Below, piece by piece: positions 35,525 through 43,693 of a DNA stretch of 64,000 nucleotides; the first letter of the stretch is position 1; the number at the start of each line of letters is the position of its first letter. A model generated the notes under the pieces. The model saw only the letters and a list, made by a program, of their open reading frames with translations. It had not been told where the DNA came from and searched no databases. The position numbers and the translations under genes were made by a program. Source of the stretch: Kolteria novifilia (lineage in GTDB: Bacteria > Planctomycetota > Planctomycetia > Kolteriales > Kolteriaceae); NCBI GenBank assembly GCA_007748055.1, contig CP036279.1:1612001-1676000 (forward strand), in the 5' to 3' direction.

Positions 35525-36898
35525 ATGCCCGAGGTAGCCACCCTGCGGTACGACGGCGACGCGTCCCATGCGCTCGCCGAGATGACGAAGATGACTCAGA
35601 AAGAGAAGCTGCTCTCGAAAGAGCTACTCAACACGGCCAAGACCGCCACCGCCGGCGGTAAAGCAGCCCAAGCGGCATTGAAGGCCCAAGCGGCCGAAGT
35701 CGTTCGAGTCCGCGGCCGGATCGAGGAATTGAAACTCGCCTACAAGAACCTTTCCAAGGGCGGGAATCAGGCGAACAAGACGCTCGGTCTCGACAAGATG
35801 CAGGTAACAGCGCTTTCCCAGGGACTCGATGACTTCGCGGTGGTCGCGTCGATGCAAGGTGGCTGGCAAGGCATCATTTCGGGCGCGCGGGCGGCGTCGA
35901 ACAACCTGTCGATGCTGCTCGGCGGCATCAGTCCGCTCTTGTTCGCGGTCCCCGGTCTGGCGTCCGCGGCGCTGACGCTCGGTTACAACTTCCTGAAATC
36001 GTCGAACGACGTCGAGAAGGGAGAGAAGGCCCTGGAGCGGTTCGGCAAGACGGCCGACAGCGTCCGCAAAAAGCTGCGCGAGCTTCAGATGGGGCAAGAG
36101 GCGGTCGCGAGGCAGAACGAGGCGAACGAGATCAATACCGCCATCTCGGACATCGACAAGAAGATCCTCGAGCAACAGGACGTTGTGTCCGGTCACAAGC
36201 ATGGCATCCGCCGCAACATCCTTGGCAACATTCCCGGTTTGGGTGGGTTCGCCAACGAACCACTGTTCGACGCCGAGCAACAGTTGGCGCGTCTCCAAGG
36301 GCAACGGTCCGACCTTCTCGCGCGACAGCGGGAAGTGGCACGGTTCCAGGCCGAAGCCGACAAGAAGGCGGAGCGTGAACGCAAGCAACAGGAAACCAGG
36401 GACGCGATCGGGAGAACGGCGTCCGCCCTAAGCGGTCCGCTCAATCAGGTCCTCGACAAGAACAAGTTGGGCGCCGGGCTCGACGCGGGGGCACAAGCGT
36501 TCCAGTTCGCCAACCAGTTCCTCCCCCAGGATCAACAACGCTTCGCCCCCCAGGCCATCAACCAAGTCCTCGCCCAACGGCAGCAACGGCTCAACCAAGA
36601 CGCCGTTGTCCAGGGGTTCCTTCCCGCCGAACTCCAGGAACGTCAGCAGGCGAGAGCGGCGAGACAACGGGCGTCGGATCTATCGTTCCAGGCCCGCGAC
36701 CTGAAGGATCAATTGTCCGCCGATGGGAGCTACTCCCGCCGCGACAAAGCCCAAGTTCAAGAGCTTCAACAAGCTGCGGAGAAACAGTCCCTCGCGGCGG
36801 AGCGATTGGAACGAGCGGCGGAAGCCATCGAGAGAGCGACCGACAAACAGGCGAAGATGCAACAGAATAGACGACCCATCAACCCGATGCCGAACTAA
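35525..36898 (+). CDS. Phage tail tape-measure-like protein
   Basis: 457 residues. Opens with LRYDGDASHALAEMTKMTQK and a coiled-coil segment, as tape-measure proteins do, then a hydrophobic middle stretch (LGGISPLLFAVPGLASAALT, ~135-155) and long Gln/Arg/Ala-rich helices (QARAARQRASDLSFQARDLK). In tailed phages the tape measure sets tail length and helps DNA entry. At 457 residues it is short for the family and no peptidase domain is seen. GGAGGAAG site before the ATG. Its stop overlaps the end of the convergent GYF gene. Classification rests on composition and context. Confidence 0.6.
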   Translation: MPEVATLRYDGDASHALAEMTKMTQKEKLLSKELLNTAKTATAGGKAAQAALKAQAAEVVRVRGRIEELKLAYKNLSKGGNQANKTLGLDKMQVTALSQGLDDFAVVASMQGGWQGIISGARAASNNLSMLLGGISPLLFAVPGLASAALTLGYNFLKSSNDVEKGEKALERFGKTADSVRKKLRELQMGQEAVARQNEANEINTAISDIDKKILEQQDVVSGHKHGIRRNILGNIPGLGGFANEPLFDAEQQLARLQGQRSDLLARQREVARFQAEADKKAERERKQQETRDAIGRTASALSGPLNQVLDKNKLGAGLDAGAQAFQFANQFLPQDQQRFAPQAINQVLAQRQQRLNQDAVVQGFLPAELQERQQARAARQRASDLSFQARDLKDQLSADGSYSRRDKAQVQELQQAAEKQSLAAERLERAAEAIERATDKQAKMQQNRRPINPMPN

Positions 36899-37374
36899 CC
36901 AAGCGAGAGTGTTCTTACATGGGCATAGGTTAGCCCGATGTAAGAAAGTCCAGCACCCATGGACGCGGTCAGCAGACAGAACGTTCCCGTCGAAATGGTC
37001 AACGAGATGGCCAGGGCTAGGGACACGTTGGCCGCACAGAAGACGGCGCCGATGAGTCCGCAGAATGCCCCGACGATGCACAGGATGTAGTTGAGCCTCG
37101 AGAGATTGTCCAAGAGCGGTGGCGTGCGAATGGTCGGTGGCTCATCCGCATTCGTCGCGGGTATGCCCCCAAAATACGGTTTGAGCTGGTCGACTTCCCC
37201 GGCGGAAACCCACTTGCTCCCGTTGGGGCTGATGGGCGTGTCCTTGGTGATGATGCGGTCAATGACGGCTTGGCGAATCTGCTTGGGCGTGTACGGACCG
37301 ACGTTGATGCCGAGCGAGACGTCCCGGTACATCCATCGCTTGTCGTCCGAGTTCGAGGTTCTGGTCGAAGACAT
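36895..37374 (-). CDS. GYF_2-like domain protein with two membrane helices
   Basis: About 159 residues. The N-terminal half matches a GYF_2-like pattern (VSLGINVGPYTPKQIRQAVI followed by TPISPNGSKWVSAGEVD). The C-terminal half has two or three hydrophobic helices (ILCIVGAFCGLIGAVFCAA, ALAISLTISTGTFCLLTA). It is transcribed against the phage-like genes and overlaps the tape-measure stop by 3 bp. Upstream at 37435-37456 lies a palindrome nearly identical to that before the other GYF_2 gene of this element, so both may share control. Start at 37374 directly precedes the GYF domain. Confidence 0.7.
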   Translation of the reverse strand: MSSTRTSNSDDKRWMYRDVSLGINVGPYTPKQIRQAVIDRIITKDTPISPNGSKWVSAGEVDQLKPYFGGIPATNADEPPTIRTPPLLDNLSRLNYILCIVGAFCGLIGAVFCAANVSLALAISLTISTGTFCLLTASMGAGLSYIGLTYAHVRTLSLG

Positions 37375-37434
37375 GACGCGGACTCCCGTAGGTAGGTGGC
37401 ACCATGGAAGCGTACCGGACCGGCTCCGGCGTGC

Positions 37435-37456
37435 CATTAGGGATTTCCCTAGCGCG
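37435..37456 (-). promoter_or_regulatory. Palindromic motif B upstream of the GYF membrane-protein gene
   Basis: CATTAGGGATTTCCCTAGCG, with arms TTAGGGA and TCCCTAG (one mismatch), 61 bp before the leftward start codon; it shares TTAGGG, CCCTA and the flanking CAT and CG with motif A at 27193-27214. It lies in a 369-bp divergent region before the rightward gene at 37744; the rest of that region shows no gene. Confidence 0.55.
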
Positions 37457-37743
37457 GTGGAAATTCGCTTGCTGGGGAGGTGGAAAATCGATAGGTTCAA
37501 AGGTCGGACCCGCCGAGTGCGTCAACACTCGACAGGCCCTAACCACGAGCCGACCTGTACAAGAGGTTCAACCCATGGCTGCATTTCATCCTATCGATTG
37601 CCATCGGTCTGTCTTCCGGGCGTGATGCCCCTGGTCGATCGTGCGCGCGCTCATCACGTCGATGGGCGGCACGGAAAGAGCGGACCGACCGAGAGACACT
37701 ACCTCCCGGCCGATCCTTGCCACTTCATAGGAGACCCTACGCC

Positions 37744-38235
37744 ATGGCCAAGAACAGTGTCCCGAATGGGAAGAATCGCATCAATGGGGCTTTGCGCCGC
37801 GACGAGCCGTTGGAGTTCGCCGAAGGCGTGCCCCTTGACTTCTCCGAGGAGCCCCAATCGCCCGCAGGCCCACTTTGTCGGGTGATATCGCTTCGGGAGT
37901 ACGCGACACGTCGCTACATTGCCGAGCGCGGCTCATTCCCCGGTCACCTCTGCTTCATGCTGAACGAGAGCCGACGGACGATTGATGCCGATCACCATGA
38001 GTATGCGCGCCACGTCCAGGAGGATATCTTTTCGCTCCCCGATCACCTTGACGGCATCACGTTCATTGATGAAGACTTTCTTCCGCCTCAAATGGAAGCA
38101 CAGTTCATCGGGGACCGCGAAACGATCGCCTTCCTCAAGGCTCAGCGTCACGCATACGAAGGCGCAAGGAACGTTATCCTCGCGGTGGTGACAGGTGAGC
38201 CCTTCGCCGAGCCCACGAAAGGGGGTGCCGCATGA
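37744..38235 (+). CDS. Hypothetical protein (163 residues)
   Basis: No recognised family. Soluble, acidic, with a compact middle (LREYATRRYIAERGSFPGHL, EYARHVQEDIFSLPDHLDG). Start ATG at 37744 has an AGGAGA site. The stop overlaps the start of the next gene (ATGA), so the two are translated together; the partner has a possible DNA-binding region. A regulatory or toxin-antitoxin-like pair is conceivable but not demonstrated. Confidence 0.55.
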   Translation: MAKNSVPNGKNRINGALRRDEPLEFAEGVPLDFSEEPQSPAGPLCRVISLREYATRRYIAERGSFPGHLCFMLNESRRTIDADHHEYARHVQEDIFSLPDHLDGITFIDEDFLPPQMEAQFIGDRETIAFLKAQRHAYEGARNVILAVVTGEPFAEPTKGGAA

Positions 38236-38861
38236 CGCATGCAAACAACAACCGTCTGCCCGCCGACTTCAGGAGCGGCACGGAGAAATCGGATCGCCCC
38301 ACCGTCGACGAACTCGAGAAGAAACGGCAACGTGCTCTCATCCACATGACCAGTCGCCCTTCGTGCCGCGTTCATCTCTATGTCGAAGACATGACGGCGC
38401 GAACGTATGTCGCGATCAACTCCGCCAAGATCAGAACACAGTGGCGCAAGGAGTGGGGCGTATGGTTGCCCGATGGGACCAAGGTGTTCACGCTCGACAA
38501 TTGGGCAAAGATGAAGAATAGGCCCCGCTTGGACAGTGTGCAAAGCGTGGCCGATGGCTTGGGGATCACCTTCGGCGACCTAGCTGATCGTGAGCTGAGT
38601 TACACCGAAGTAACCGAGATTCTTCGTGCGTGGCGGGACAAAGACGACATCGAGGAACCGGAGGATGATGACGAAAGCGAATCGTGGAAACGAGCGGAGA
38701 CGAGACAGGGAAAGAGGGTGGAACCGTCGCTCCCCTGTAGACAACACGATGATTCGCTGGAGACAGTAAGGGATCTGCTAAGCGGACCGATGGGGCCCTA
38801 CATGTCGATGATGATCCACTGGCTCAAACTGAAGCATGACGAGAGCCAGCAAGCCCTGTAG
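38232..38861 (+). CDS. Hypothetical protein with possible Cro/C1-like DNA-binding region
   Basis: 209 residues. The middle segment (RLDSVQSVADGLGITFGDLA) looks like the second half of a Cro/C1-type helix-turn-helix, in which a regulator helix is followed by D-[LV]-x-[DE]-[LR]. The C-terminal part is acidic and helical. It overlaps the previous gene by 4 bp (ATGA). A very stable UUCG-capped hairpin follows 17 bp after its stop. Probable element regulator; family not certain. Confidence 0.5.
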   Translation: MTHANNNRLPADFRSGTEKSDRPTVDELEKKRQRALIHMTSRPSCRVHLYVEDMTARTYVAINSAKIRTQWRKEWGVWLPDGTKVFTLDNWAKMKNRPRLDSVQSVADGLGITFGDLADRELSYTEVTEILRAWRDKDDIEEPEDDDESESWKRAETRQGKRVEPSLPCRQHDDSLETVRDLLSGPMGPYMSMMIHWLKLKHDESQQAL

Positions 38862-38877
38862 CCGTCAACAACAACAA

Positions 38878-38901
38878 GCCCGGTCCCTTCGGGGGCCGGG
38901 C
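38878..38901 (+). terminator. Ten-pair hairpin with UUCG tetraloop
   Basis: GCCCGGTCCC, TTCG, GGGGCCGGGC: a 10-bp stem (one G-U pair) with the extra-stable UUCG loop closed by C-G. It sits between two rightward genes and only 17 bp before the next ATG. No T-run follows on the + strand, so it may instead be an mRNA processing or stability element or affect the next gene's translation. Confidence 0.5.
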
Positions 38902-38917
38902 CGTGGGAGAGAACAGC

Positions 38918-39253
38918 ATGGGACGCGGACTCTCGGAACTGCAACGGTTCATCCTCGAGCGATCGGCGAAGGCGCCGCGGCTCTACTACTCCGAAATCCT
39001 CGTGGAGTATTTCGGCTGGAAACCAGGATGGCCCCTCAAGTACGAAGACGGCGTGCTCGCATCGCCGGGAAGCCATCGCTTCTCGCGGACGAAGATCGGC
39101 GAGAAGGAATACTCCCGCGTCATGGCGACTCTCAGCCGGTCATGCACGCGATTGGACAATCGGGGGCTCGTGACGGTCATCGTCGCGGAATACTCCCATT
39201 GGACCGGCGTCGTCATCACCGACCAAGGTCGAGCGTTCCTATCGGTTAACTAA
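38918..39253 (+). CDS. Small winged-helix-like hypothetical protein (111 residues)
   Basis: No recognised family name. Pattern resembles a winged helix: LSELQRFILERSAKAPRLYY and SRVMATLSRSCTRLDNRGLV, the latter reading like a recognition helix followed by a wing (VTVIVAEYSHWTGVVITDQG). Start ATG at 38918 has GGGAGAGAAC upstream. It is the last gene before the integrase leader. A role as local transcription factor or excision control is possible. Confidence 0.55.
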   Translation: MGRGLSELQRFILERSAKAPRLYYSEILVEYFGWKPGWPLKYEDGVLASPGSHRFSRTKIGEKEYSRVMATLSRSCTRLDNRGLVTVIVAEYSHWTGVVITDQGRAFLSVN

Positions 39254-39283
39254 GGTGTCAGGTGGCCCCTGAGTTAACCGTTA

Positions 39284-39358
39284 CGCCCCTGCCTCGTCGG
39301 CTACCGGGTCCGGCGGGGTGGGGGCTCTTTCACCCGGCAACCCGGTACTGGAGGCATC
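39284..39358 (+). promoter_or_regulatory. Structured leader of the integrase gene, copy 1
   Basis: About 75 bp ending at the integrase ATG. It is nearly identical to the reverse complement of 44828-44904 before the second integrase (shared blocks CGCCCCTGCCTCGTCGGC, TACCGGGTCCGGCGGGG, CACCCGGCAACCCGGTAC). ACCGGGT can pair with either of two downstream segments, ACCCGG or ACCCGGT, giving alternative hairpins just before the ribosome site (CTGGAGG). Such conservation across otherwise different genes suggests a functional RNA or DNA element. Confidence 0.65.
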
Positions 39359-40459
39359 ATGCCTGAACGCACAAGAGTCTGGATTCAGCAGCGCAAGGGG
39401 CGTACCCTCGCGCTGGAGTGGCACGATCCGACGACCGGCAAGCGCCGGACGAAGTCGACGGGAACTAACGACTGGAGGGCCGCCGAGCAGCAGCGAGCGG
39501 AACTCGAGGTCGACTTGAACCGCGGCGTCGACGTCGGCGCCGGCCAAATGCGATGGTCGCGGCTCCGCGAGTTGTACGAGACCGAGAAACTCATCGAGAC
39601 GTCGCCGACAAACCAGAAACGTGCGATCGACGTCTTCGACTCATTCGAGAGTCACGTCAAGCTGACGACGATCAACAGCGTCACGGAGCGGACGATCGCG
39701 GCCTACGTCGCGACGTTGAGGGAGCGAAACCTGAGCCCCTTCACGATCCAACTTCACCTTCGGTACCTCCGTGCGATTCTCCGATGGGCGTACAAGCGGC
39801 AATACCTTGTCCGGGTGCCGACGATCGAGATGCCGCCGGTCCCGAAGGCGATCAGTCGGAAGAAGATCAGGGCGGCCGCGAACATCACGGGCGAGGTCTT
39901 TGACCGGTTGCTTGCGGCGTGCCCGAACGACGGGTGGCGACTGTTCCTCGCGTTCTGTTGGCATGCCGGACTTCGGTCCAGCGAGGCCCGCAACGTTCGG
40001 GGCGAGGACATCGACCTCGAGGGGCATCGGATCTTCATCCCCAATGCCAAGAGTCGCAACAGCGACGAGCACGCCTTCATTTCGCCGGAACTGAACGCGA
40101 TCCTTGTCGGTCGCTATCCGAAGGGAATCCCAAGCGGCCAACTCATCTCCAAGCGAGAGGTCAGCGAGGACAAGTCCGCCATCTCGGGCACCTTCCAGAA
40201 GATCGCCAGGCGGGCGGGAGTGAAGGGGGCATCGAAGCACGACTTGGTCACCATTCACGACCTACGCAGGGCGTACGGTTCCCGAATGGCCGGGAGGGTT
40301 CCCGCCCAAGTCCTACAACGGCTGATGCGCCATGCGAACCTGTCCACCACGATGAGCTTCTACGCCGATACCGAGGCGGCGGCGGTGGAAGCCCTTTGGA
40401 AGGATCAGCCGAGACCTGACGTGGCGCCGACGTGGCGCGAGGTCGAGAATGTGAAATAG
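39359..40459 (+). CDS. Tyrosine-family site-specific integrase of the tRNA-Arg element
   Basis: 366 residues. N-terminal arm-binding domain (RVWIQQRKGRTLALEWHD), core-binding domain ~60-150, catalytic domain ~170-350. Catalytic residues are visible: Arg in HAGLRSSEARN, HDLRRAYGSR, and LMRHANLSTTMSFY with the nucleophile Tyr. All look intact. Its stop is 70 bp from the 47-bp right-hand att repeat inside the tRNA-Arg gene, the usual position for the enzyme that inserted the element. It is homologous to the truncated integrase at 42986-43461 and shares its 5' leader with the integrase at 43694-44827. Confidence 0.93.
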   Translation: MPERTRVWIQQRKGRTLALEWHDPTTGKRRTKSTGTNDWRAAEQQRAELEVDLNRGVDVGAGQMRWSRLRELYETEKLIETSPTNQKRAIDVFDSFESHVKLTTINSVTERTIAAYVATLRERNLSPFTIQLHLRYLRAILRWAYKRQYLVRVPTIEMPPVPKAISRKKIRAAANITGEVFDRLLAACPNDGWRLFLAFCWHAGLRSSEARNVRGEDIDLEGHRIFIPNAKSRNSDEHAFISPELNAILVGRYPKGIPSGQLISKREVSEDKSAISGTFQKIARRAGVKGASKHDLVTIHDLRRAYGSRMAGRVPAQVLQRLMRHANLSTTMSFYADTEAAAVEALWKDQPRPDVAPTWREVENVK

Positions 40460-40529
40460 ACGACGCCGATCGCCCGATCGGGAATCGTCGCAAACGACAG
40501 CAGATAATGGGTTTAGAATCACTTCTTTG

Positions 40530-40606
<77 letters not shown>

Positions 40607-41038
40607 GGCGTGAAGGCTTGAACCTGGGGCGAGTGCGGGGCGAGCGAGGGCCCTTGGAGGAAGATGCGAGTCGCTCGACTCCAACGAACTCGCGATACCG
40701 CGGGTTCGGCAATCGTCCAAGGGGATATGGTAGGAGAAATGGGGGCGGGCCGCATCCGTCGCTTGCCGGTTTGTCGGGAACGCCGCGGAGCTGGTCCGCA
40801 TGGGGGCGAAACGGCAGGAATCGGCGATCGCCTCGGGGAGGGGATCGTCCGGTTCGGTCAACCGGCGCGAGTCGTGAGTATCAGGGACTTGCGGACCGTC
40901 CGCGCGGAGCCAATAGGTCCGAATCGGCGCGAATTTGGTCCGTTTCGGGCACATTTTCGACAGAAAAGGCCACGAAACGAACCCATTTGGACCCATTCTC
41001 GCGCATTTCGGACGTATTACCCCCCACTCGCACCGCCA

Positions 41039-41413
41039 TCAAGCCGAGGGGGTCACGTCCTCTTCGCCCTTCTTGCCACGCCTAGTGCGAAGTGTCACTA
41101 ACCCCGCGACGCACATCGCGAGTGTCCCAGATGCGGAGGCGTCGTCGTCCGCGTCGCCAAGGACGCCAATGTGGTCGCGACCGTCGAAGAAGCCACTCGG
41201 CTGCACTTCGCGAACCCGGAACGCCCCGGCCGGCAACTCCTGGAAGACGTACCGACCCTGCGCATCGGTGACCGTCGTGCGGATGGAGGTGCCGTTGAGG
41301 ATGAGTTACACTCTCGGGATGCCCGGCTCGTCGGCGTCGCGTTGCCCGTCTTGGTTGAGGTCGATGTAGACGTATCCCGAGAGCTTGGCCCTTCCGCGAA
41401 GCAGGTCCGACGT
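41039..41413 (-). pseudogene. Dead SdrD_B-type surface-protein fragment
   Basis: Read leftward, one frame gives LSGYVYIDLNQDGQRDADEP, GIPRV, then an in-frame TAA at 41306-41308, then NGTSIRTTVTDAQGRYVFQE and LPAGAFRVREVQPSGFFDG. This is a typical SdrD_B-like (Cna-B-type) repeat, used in many planctomycete surface proteins, broken by a stop. No start or full-length protein remains. The surrounding 40607-41527 region holds no other gene I can support. Confidence 0.7.
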
Positions 41414-41527
41414 CCGCATCCGATCCCGACGTGAGGCGAGTTCGTCGGTCCGCGACGTGGGGAAGGGCGGCACCACGGCTGCTGTTCCGGCCCTACGATG
41501 TGGAGCTGTTCATAAAGAAGCGAGCGG

Positions 41528-42001
41528 CTATTCGCCGTGAGCAAACTTCTCGGAAAGAGAATGGATGAGCGACACGACGAGGGCGGCGTCCCTGGACTCC
41601 AGCAACGCGTCAAGTTTGTCGTGATTGTCCAGTAAGTTCCGCCAGGCGGCTGATCGCTTGGCGGCGATGAGAAAAGGTGATTCGTCGGTGAACTCCAACT
41701 TGTCCGTCCACATTGACTTCGGTTTCACGCCGAAGGGACGGCAGAGGCCCATCACCTCTTCGGTGACCCTGACGATGCCGACGCCAGTCTTCTCCCATCG
41801 AGAAGTATGGGAGGTCTCGACACCGACAATCGAGGCAACGTCGGACTGGTTGAGGCCGTACCTTGCGGCGAGGTCAAGAACATCAGTCAGCCGGCCTTTG
41901 AACTGCTCGGCACGATGTGGCGAGGATTGCGTTGGTGTCGTCGGCATGGACGGACCTTCGTTGACATCTGTTAACCATGGAATTCTATTTGAGTATCCCA
42001 T
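41528..42001 (-). CDS. XRE-type helix-turn-helix regulator
   Basis: 157 residues. The helix-turn-helix reads LDLAARYGLNQSDVASIVGV followed by ETSHTSRWEKTG, the Cro/C1-type pattern. The C-terminal half is helical (AAKRSAAWRNLLDNHDKLDA) and may mediate dimers. I place the start at 42001 because GGAGG lies 7 bases upstream; the ATG at 41947 also has a site (GAAGG). A palindrome at 42051-42072, 50 bp upstream, resembles those before the two GYF genes in the element; it could be an operator bound by this protein. It lies outside the element, in a decayed accessory zone. Confidence 0.75.
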   Translation of the reverse strand: MGYSNRIPWLTDVNEGPSMPTTPTQSSPHRAEQFKGRLTDVLDLAARYGLNQSDVASIVGVETSHTSRWEKTGVGIVRVTEEVMGLCRPFGVKPKSMWTDKLEFTDESPFLIAAKRSAAWRNLLDNHDKLDALLESRDAALVVSLIHSLSEKFAHGE

Positions 42002-42050
42002 CTCAGCGCCTCCAATCCGTTCGCATGAGTCTAACCATATGCCGATGCCG

Positions 42051-42072
42051 CATTGAGGAAATCCCCAACGAC
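42051..42072 (-). promoter_or_regulatory. Palindromic motif C upstream of the XRE gene
   Basis: CATTGAGGAAATCCCCAACG, a looser match to motifs A and B (common frame CATT--GG-AA-CCC-AACG), 50 bp before the preferred start of the XRE gene. Confidence 0.4.
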
Positions 42073-42098
42073 AACGGCGTCCCGACAATTATTCGCCC

Positions 42099-42985
42099 TC
42101 AGTAAGGATGGATCGCCGGCGTGTAGGTGACGGTCAGTCGATAGGTGAGCAGGTCGCCCGGTCGCACCGTGAGCAGCGTCGCCGAATCGGTCACGTTGGG
42201 ATCGGAGTAGGCGGGGGGGAGAATCGTGGGCGAGCCCGCGTTGGCGTCTTGGAACGCATCAATCCTCTTGTTGAACGACCCATCGACGATCGTCAGTTCT
42301 TCGTTGCTGGTGTCGGTGACGGTGGATCCGGTCGGCGTCAAGGCGTCCTCGACATTGAGGACGTCGCCTTGGATGTCGACGTGGTTGCCGATCTGGTCGC
42401 CGGAGTTGATCGGCGCGTCGCCGGAGGGAAAGTCCTTGCGATACTCCTCGTTGACGACGAAGCGGAAAGTGAGTTCTCCGGTCGTGGGGCCGCCGTTGAA
42501 GACCGTCGCGTCCGGCTCGTTGCCGGCGCCGACGCCACCGTCGGGAATCAAGCCCCCCAGAACCAGATCGTCGAAACCGGGGAACCGGATCGAGTCGAGA
42601 ATGCCGGAGACGTCGAAGGCGATCTCGGTCGCGCCATCGCAGCCCAGGTTCGTTCCGAAGAGTTCGTTGACGGAGAAGTGATCGTAAGCCGTGACGATGT
42701 CGCCGTTGGTGTTGGTGACGGTCGGGGTCGACAGGCTGTAGTCGGCGGTGTGACTGTTGTCGTGTTCCTGGAACGTCAGGACAGGAGCGAAGGTCATGTC
42801 GAACGTCTGACCGTCGGTCAGGGTGTCGAGGATGATGACGTTGTCGAAGGCGAAGTAGTCGGAGACCTGAAAACGCAGGGTGTATTCGAGAATGTCCGTG
42901 GGGCTTGGTCCCGACGGCCCTTGGTCGACCACGACCGAGGAAGACTTCTGGATCGCCAGCGAGCGATCGGTCAGGGTATCGGTGG
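42099..42985 (-). pseudogene. Surface/adhesin-type protein fragment (N-terminus lost)
   Basis: About 295 codons open leftward encode a beta-rich, Thr/Asp-rich sequence with repeats typical of large secreted adhesins or DUF11-like isopeptide domains (DILEYTLRFQVSDYFAFDNV, LDTLTDGQTFDMTFAPVL, GDLLTYRLTVTYTPA). The reading frame runs to a stop at 42099. Upstream of ~42985 the sequence switches to the antisense of an integrase gene, so the N-terminal part and signal peptide are gone. It is therefore a truncated remnant. Confidence 0.65.
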
Positions 42986-43461
42986 TCGACGCGGTCGCGT
43001 GGCATTGCGGGATGAGGGCAGGGGCGTGCCGACGAGTGGAGGGAATGGACGTCGACCTTGAGCGGCACCTGATCCACCTGCCCAGGAACAAGGCGGGCAA
43101 CGCGGACGCGCGGGCGTTCATCACCCGCGACCTCGACGAGATGATCCGAGCCCAGTTCCCAGACGGGCTCCCGACGGGCCCGCTCATTACGAAGGACGTC
43201 CCAACCTCAATCCCAGAGATATCTCGTCAATTCCGCAAGATCGCGACAAGAGCCGCCGTCCCCGGAAACGGCAAGCCTCGGGACGGAAAGCAGGCATGCA
43301 CGCTCCACGACCTTCGCCGGAACTACGGGAGCCGATGGGCGGTGAAGGTGCCGGCCCAGCAACTCATGGCGATGATGCGGCACTCGACCATCAACGTCTC
43401 ACTGGACTACTACGCCGAGACCGAACAGGGCACGATTGATATGCTGTGGGGTGACGAATGA
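42986..43461 (+). pseudogene. Truncated tyrosine integrase, C-terminal half only
   Basis: About 158 codons of catalytic domain: AWHCGMRAGACRRVEGMDVD, LHDLRRNYGSRW, MMRHSTINVSLDYYAETE with Tyr. It is homologous to the integrase at 39359-40459 (same order WHxGxR, HDLRR, Tyr). The N-terminal half is missing; at ~42985 the sequence joins the antisense of a surface-protein gene. It ends 105 bp before tRNA-Ile2/Met(CAT). Leftover of an earlier integration. Confidence 0.75.
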
Positions 43462-43566
43462 CGCCGGGCGCCACGTTACCCCTGGTTGGCTGTGCTGGAC
43501 CGATGTGGATTTCCGGTATCCGCAAGAGACACCACGATAAGATGTTGCGTCATTTATCAACACCAC

Positions 43567-43639
<73 letters not shown>

Positions 43640-43693
43640 ATGACTTACGTCGATTCACAACCCCCGTCCCGGGATTTTCCCAACATTGGCCGG

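Noticed and set aside
42108-43061. A 317-codon rightward open frame over the surface-protein fragment
   Set aside because: Antisense to a well-patterned beta-repeat protein; Val/Gly/Asp-rich without any domain.
43664-43690. A fourth copy of the palindromic operator (CGGGATTTTCCCAACATTG)
   Set aside because: Some likeness to motifs A-C but it is not upstream of any gene start and lacks the left CATT part; it may belong to the integrase 3' end.
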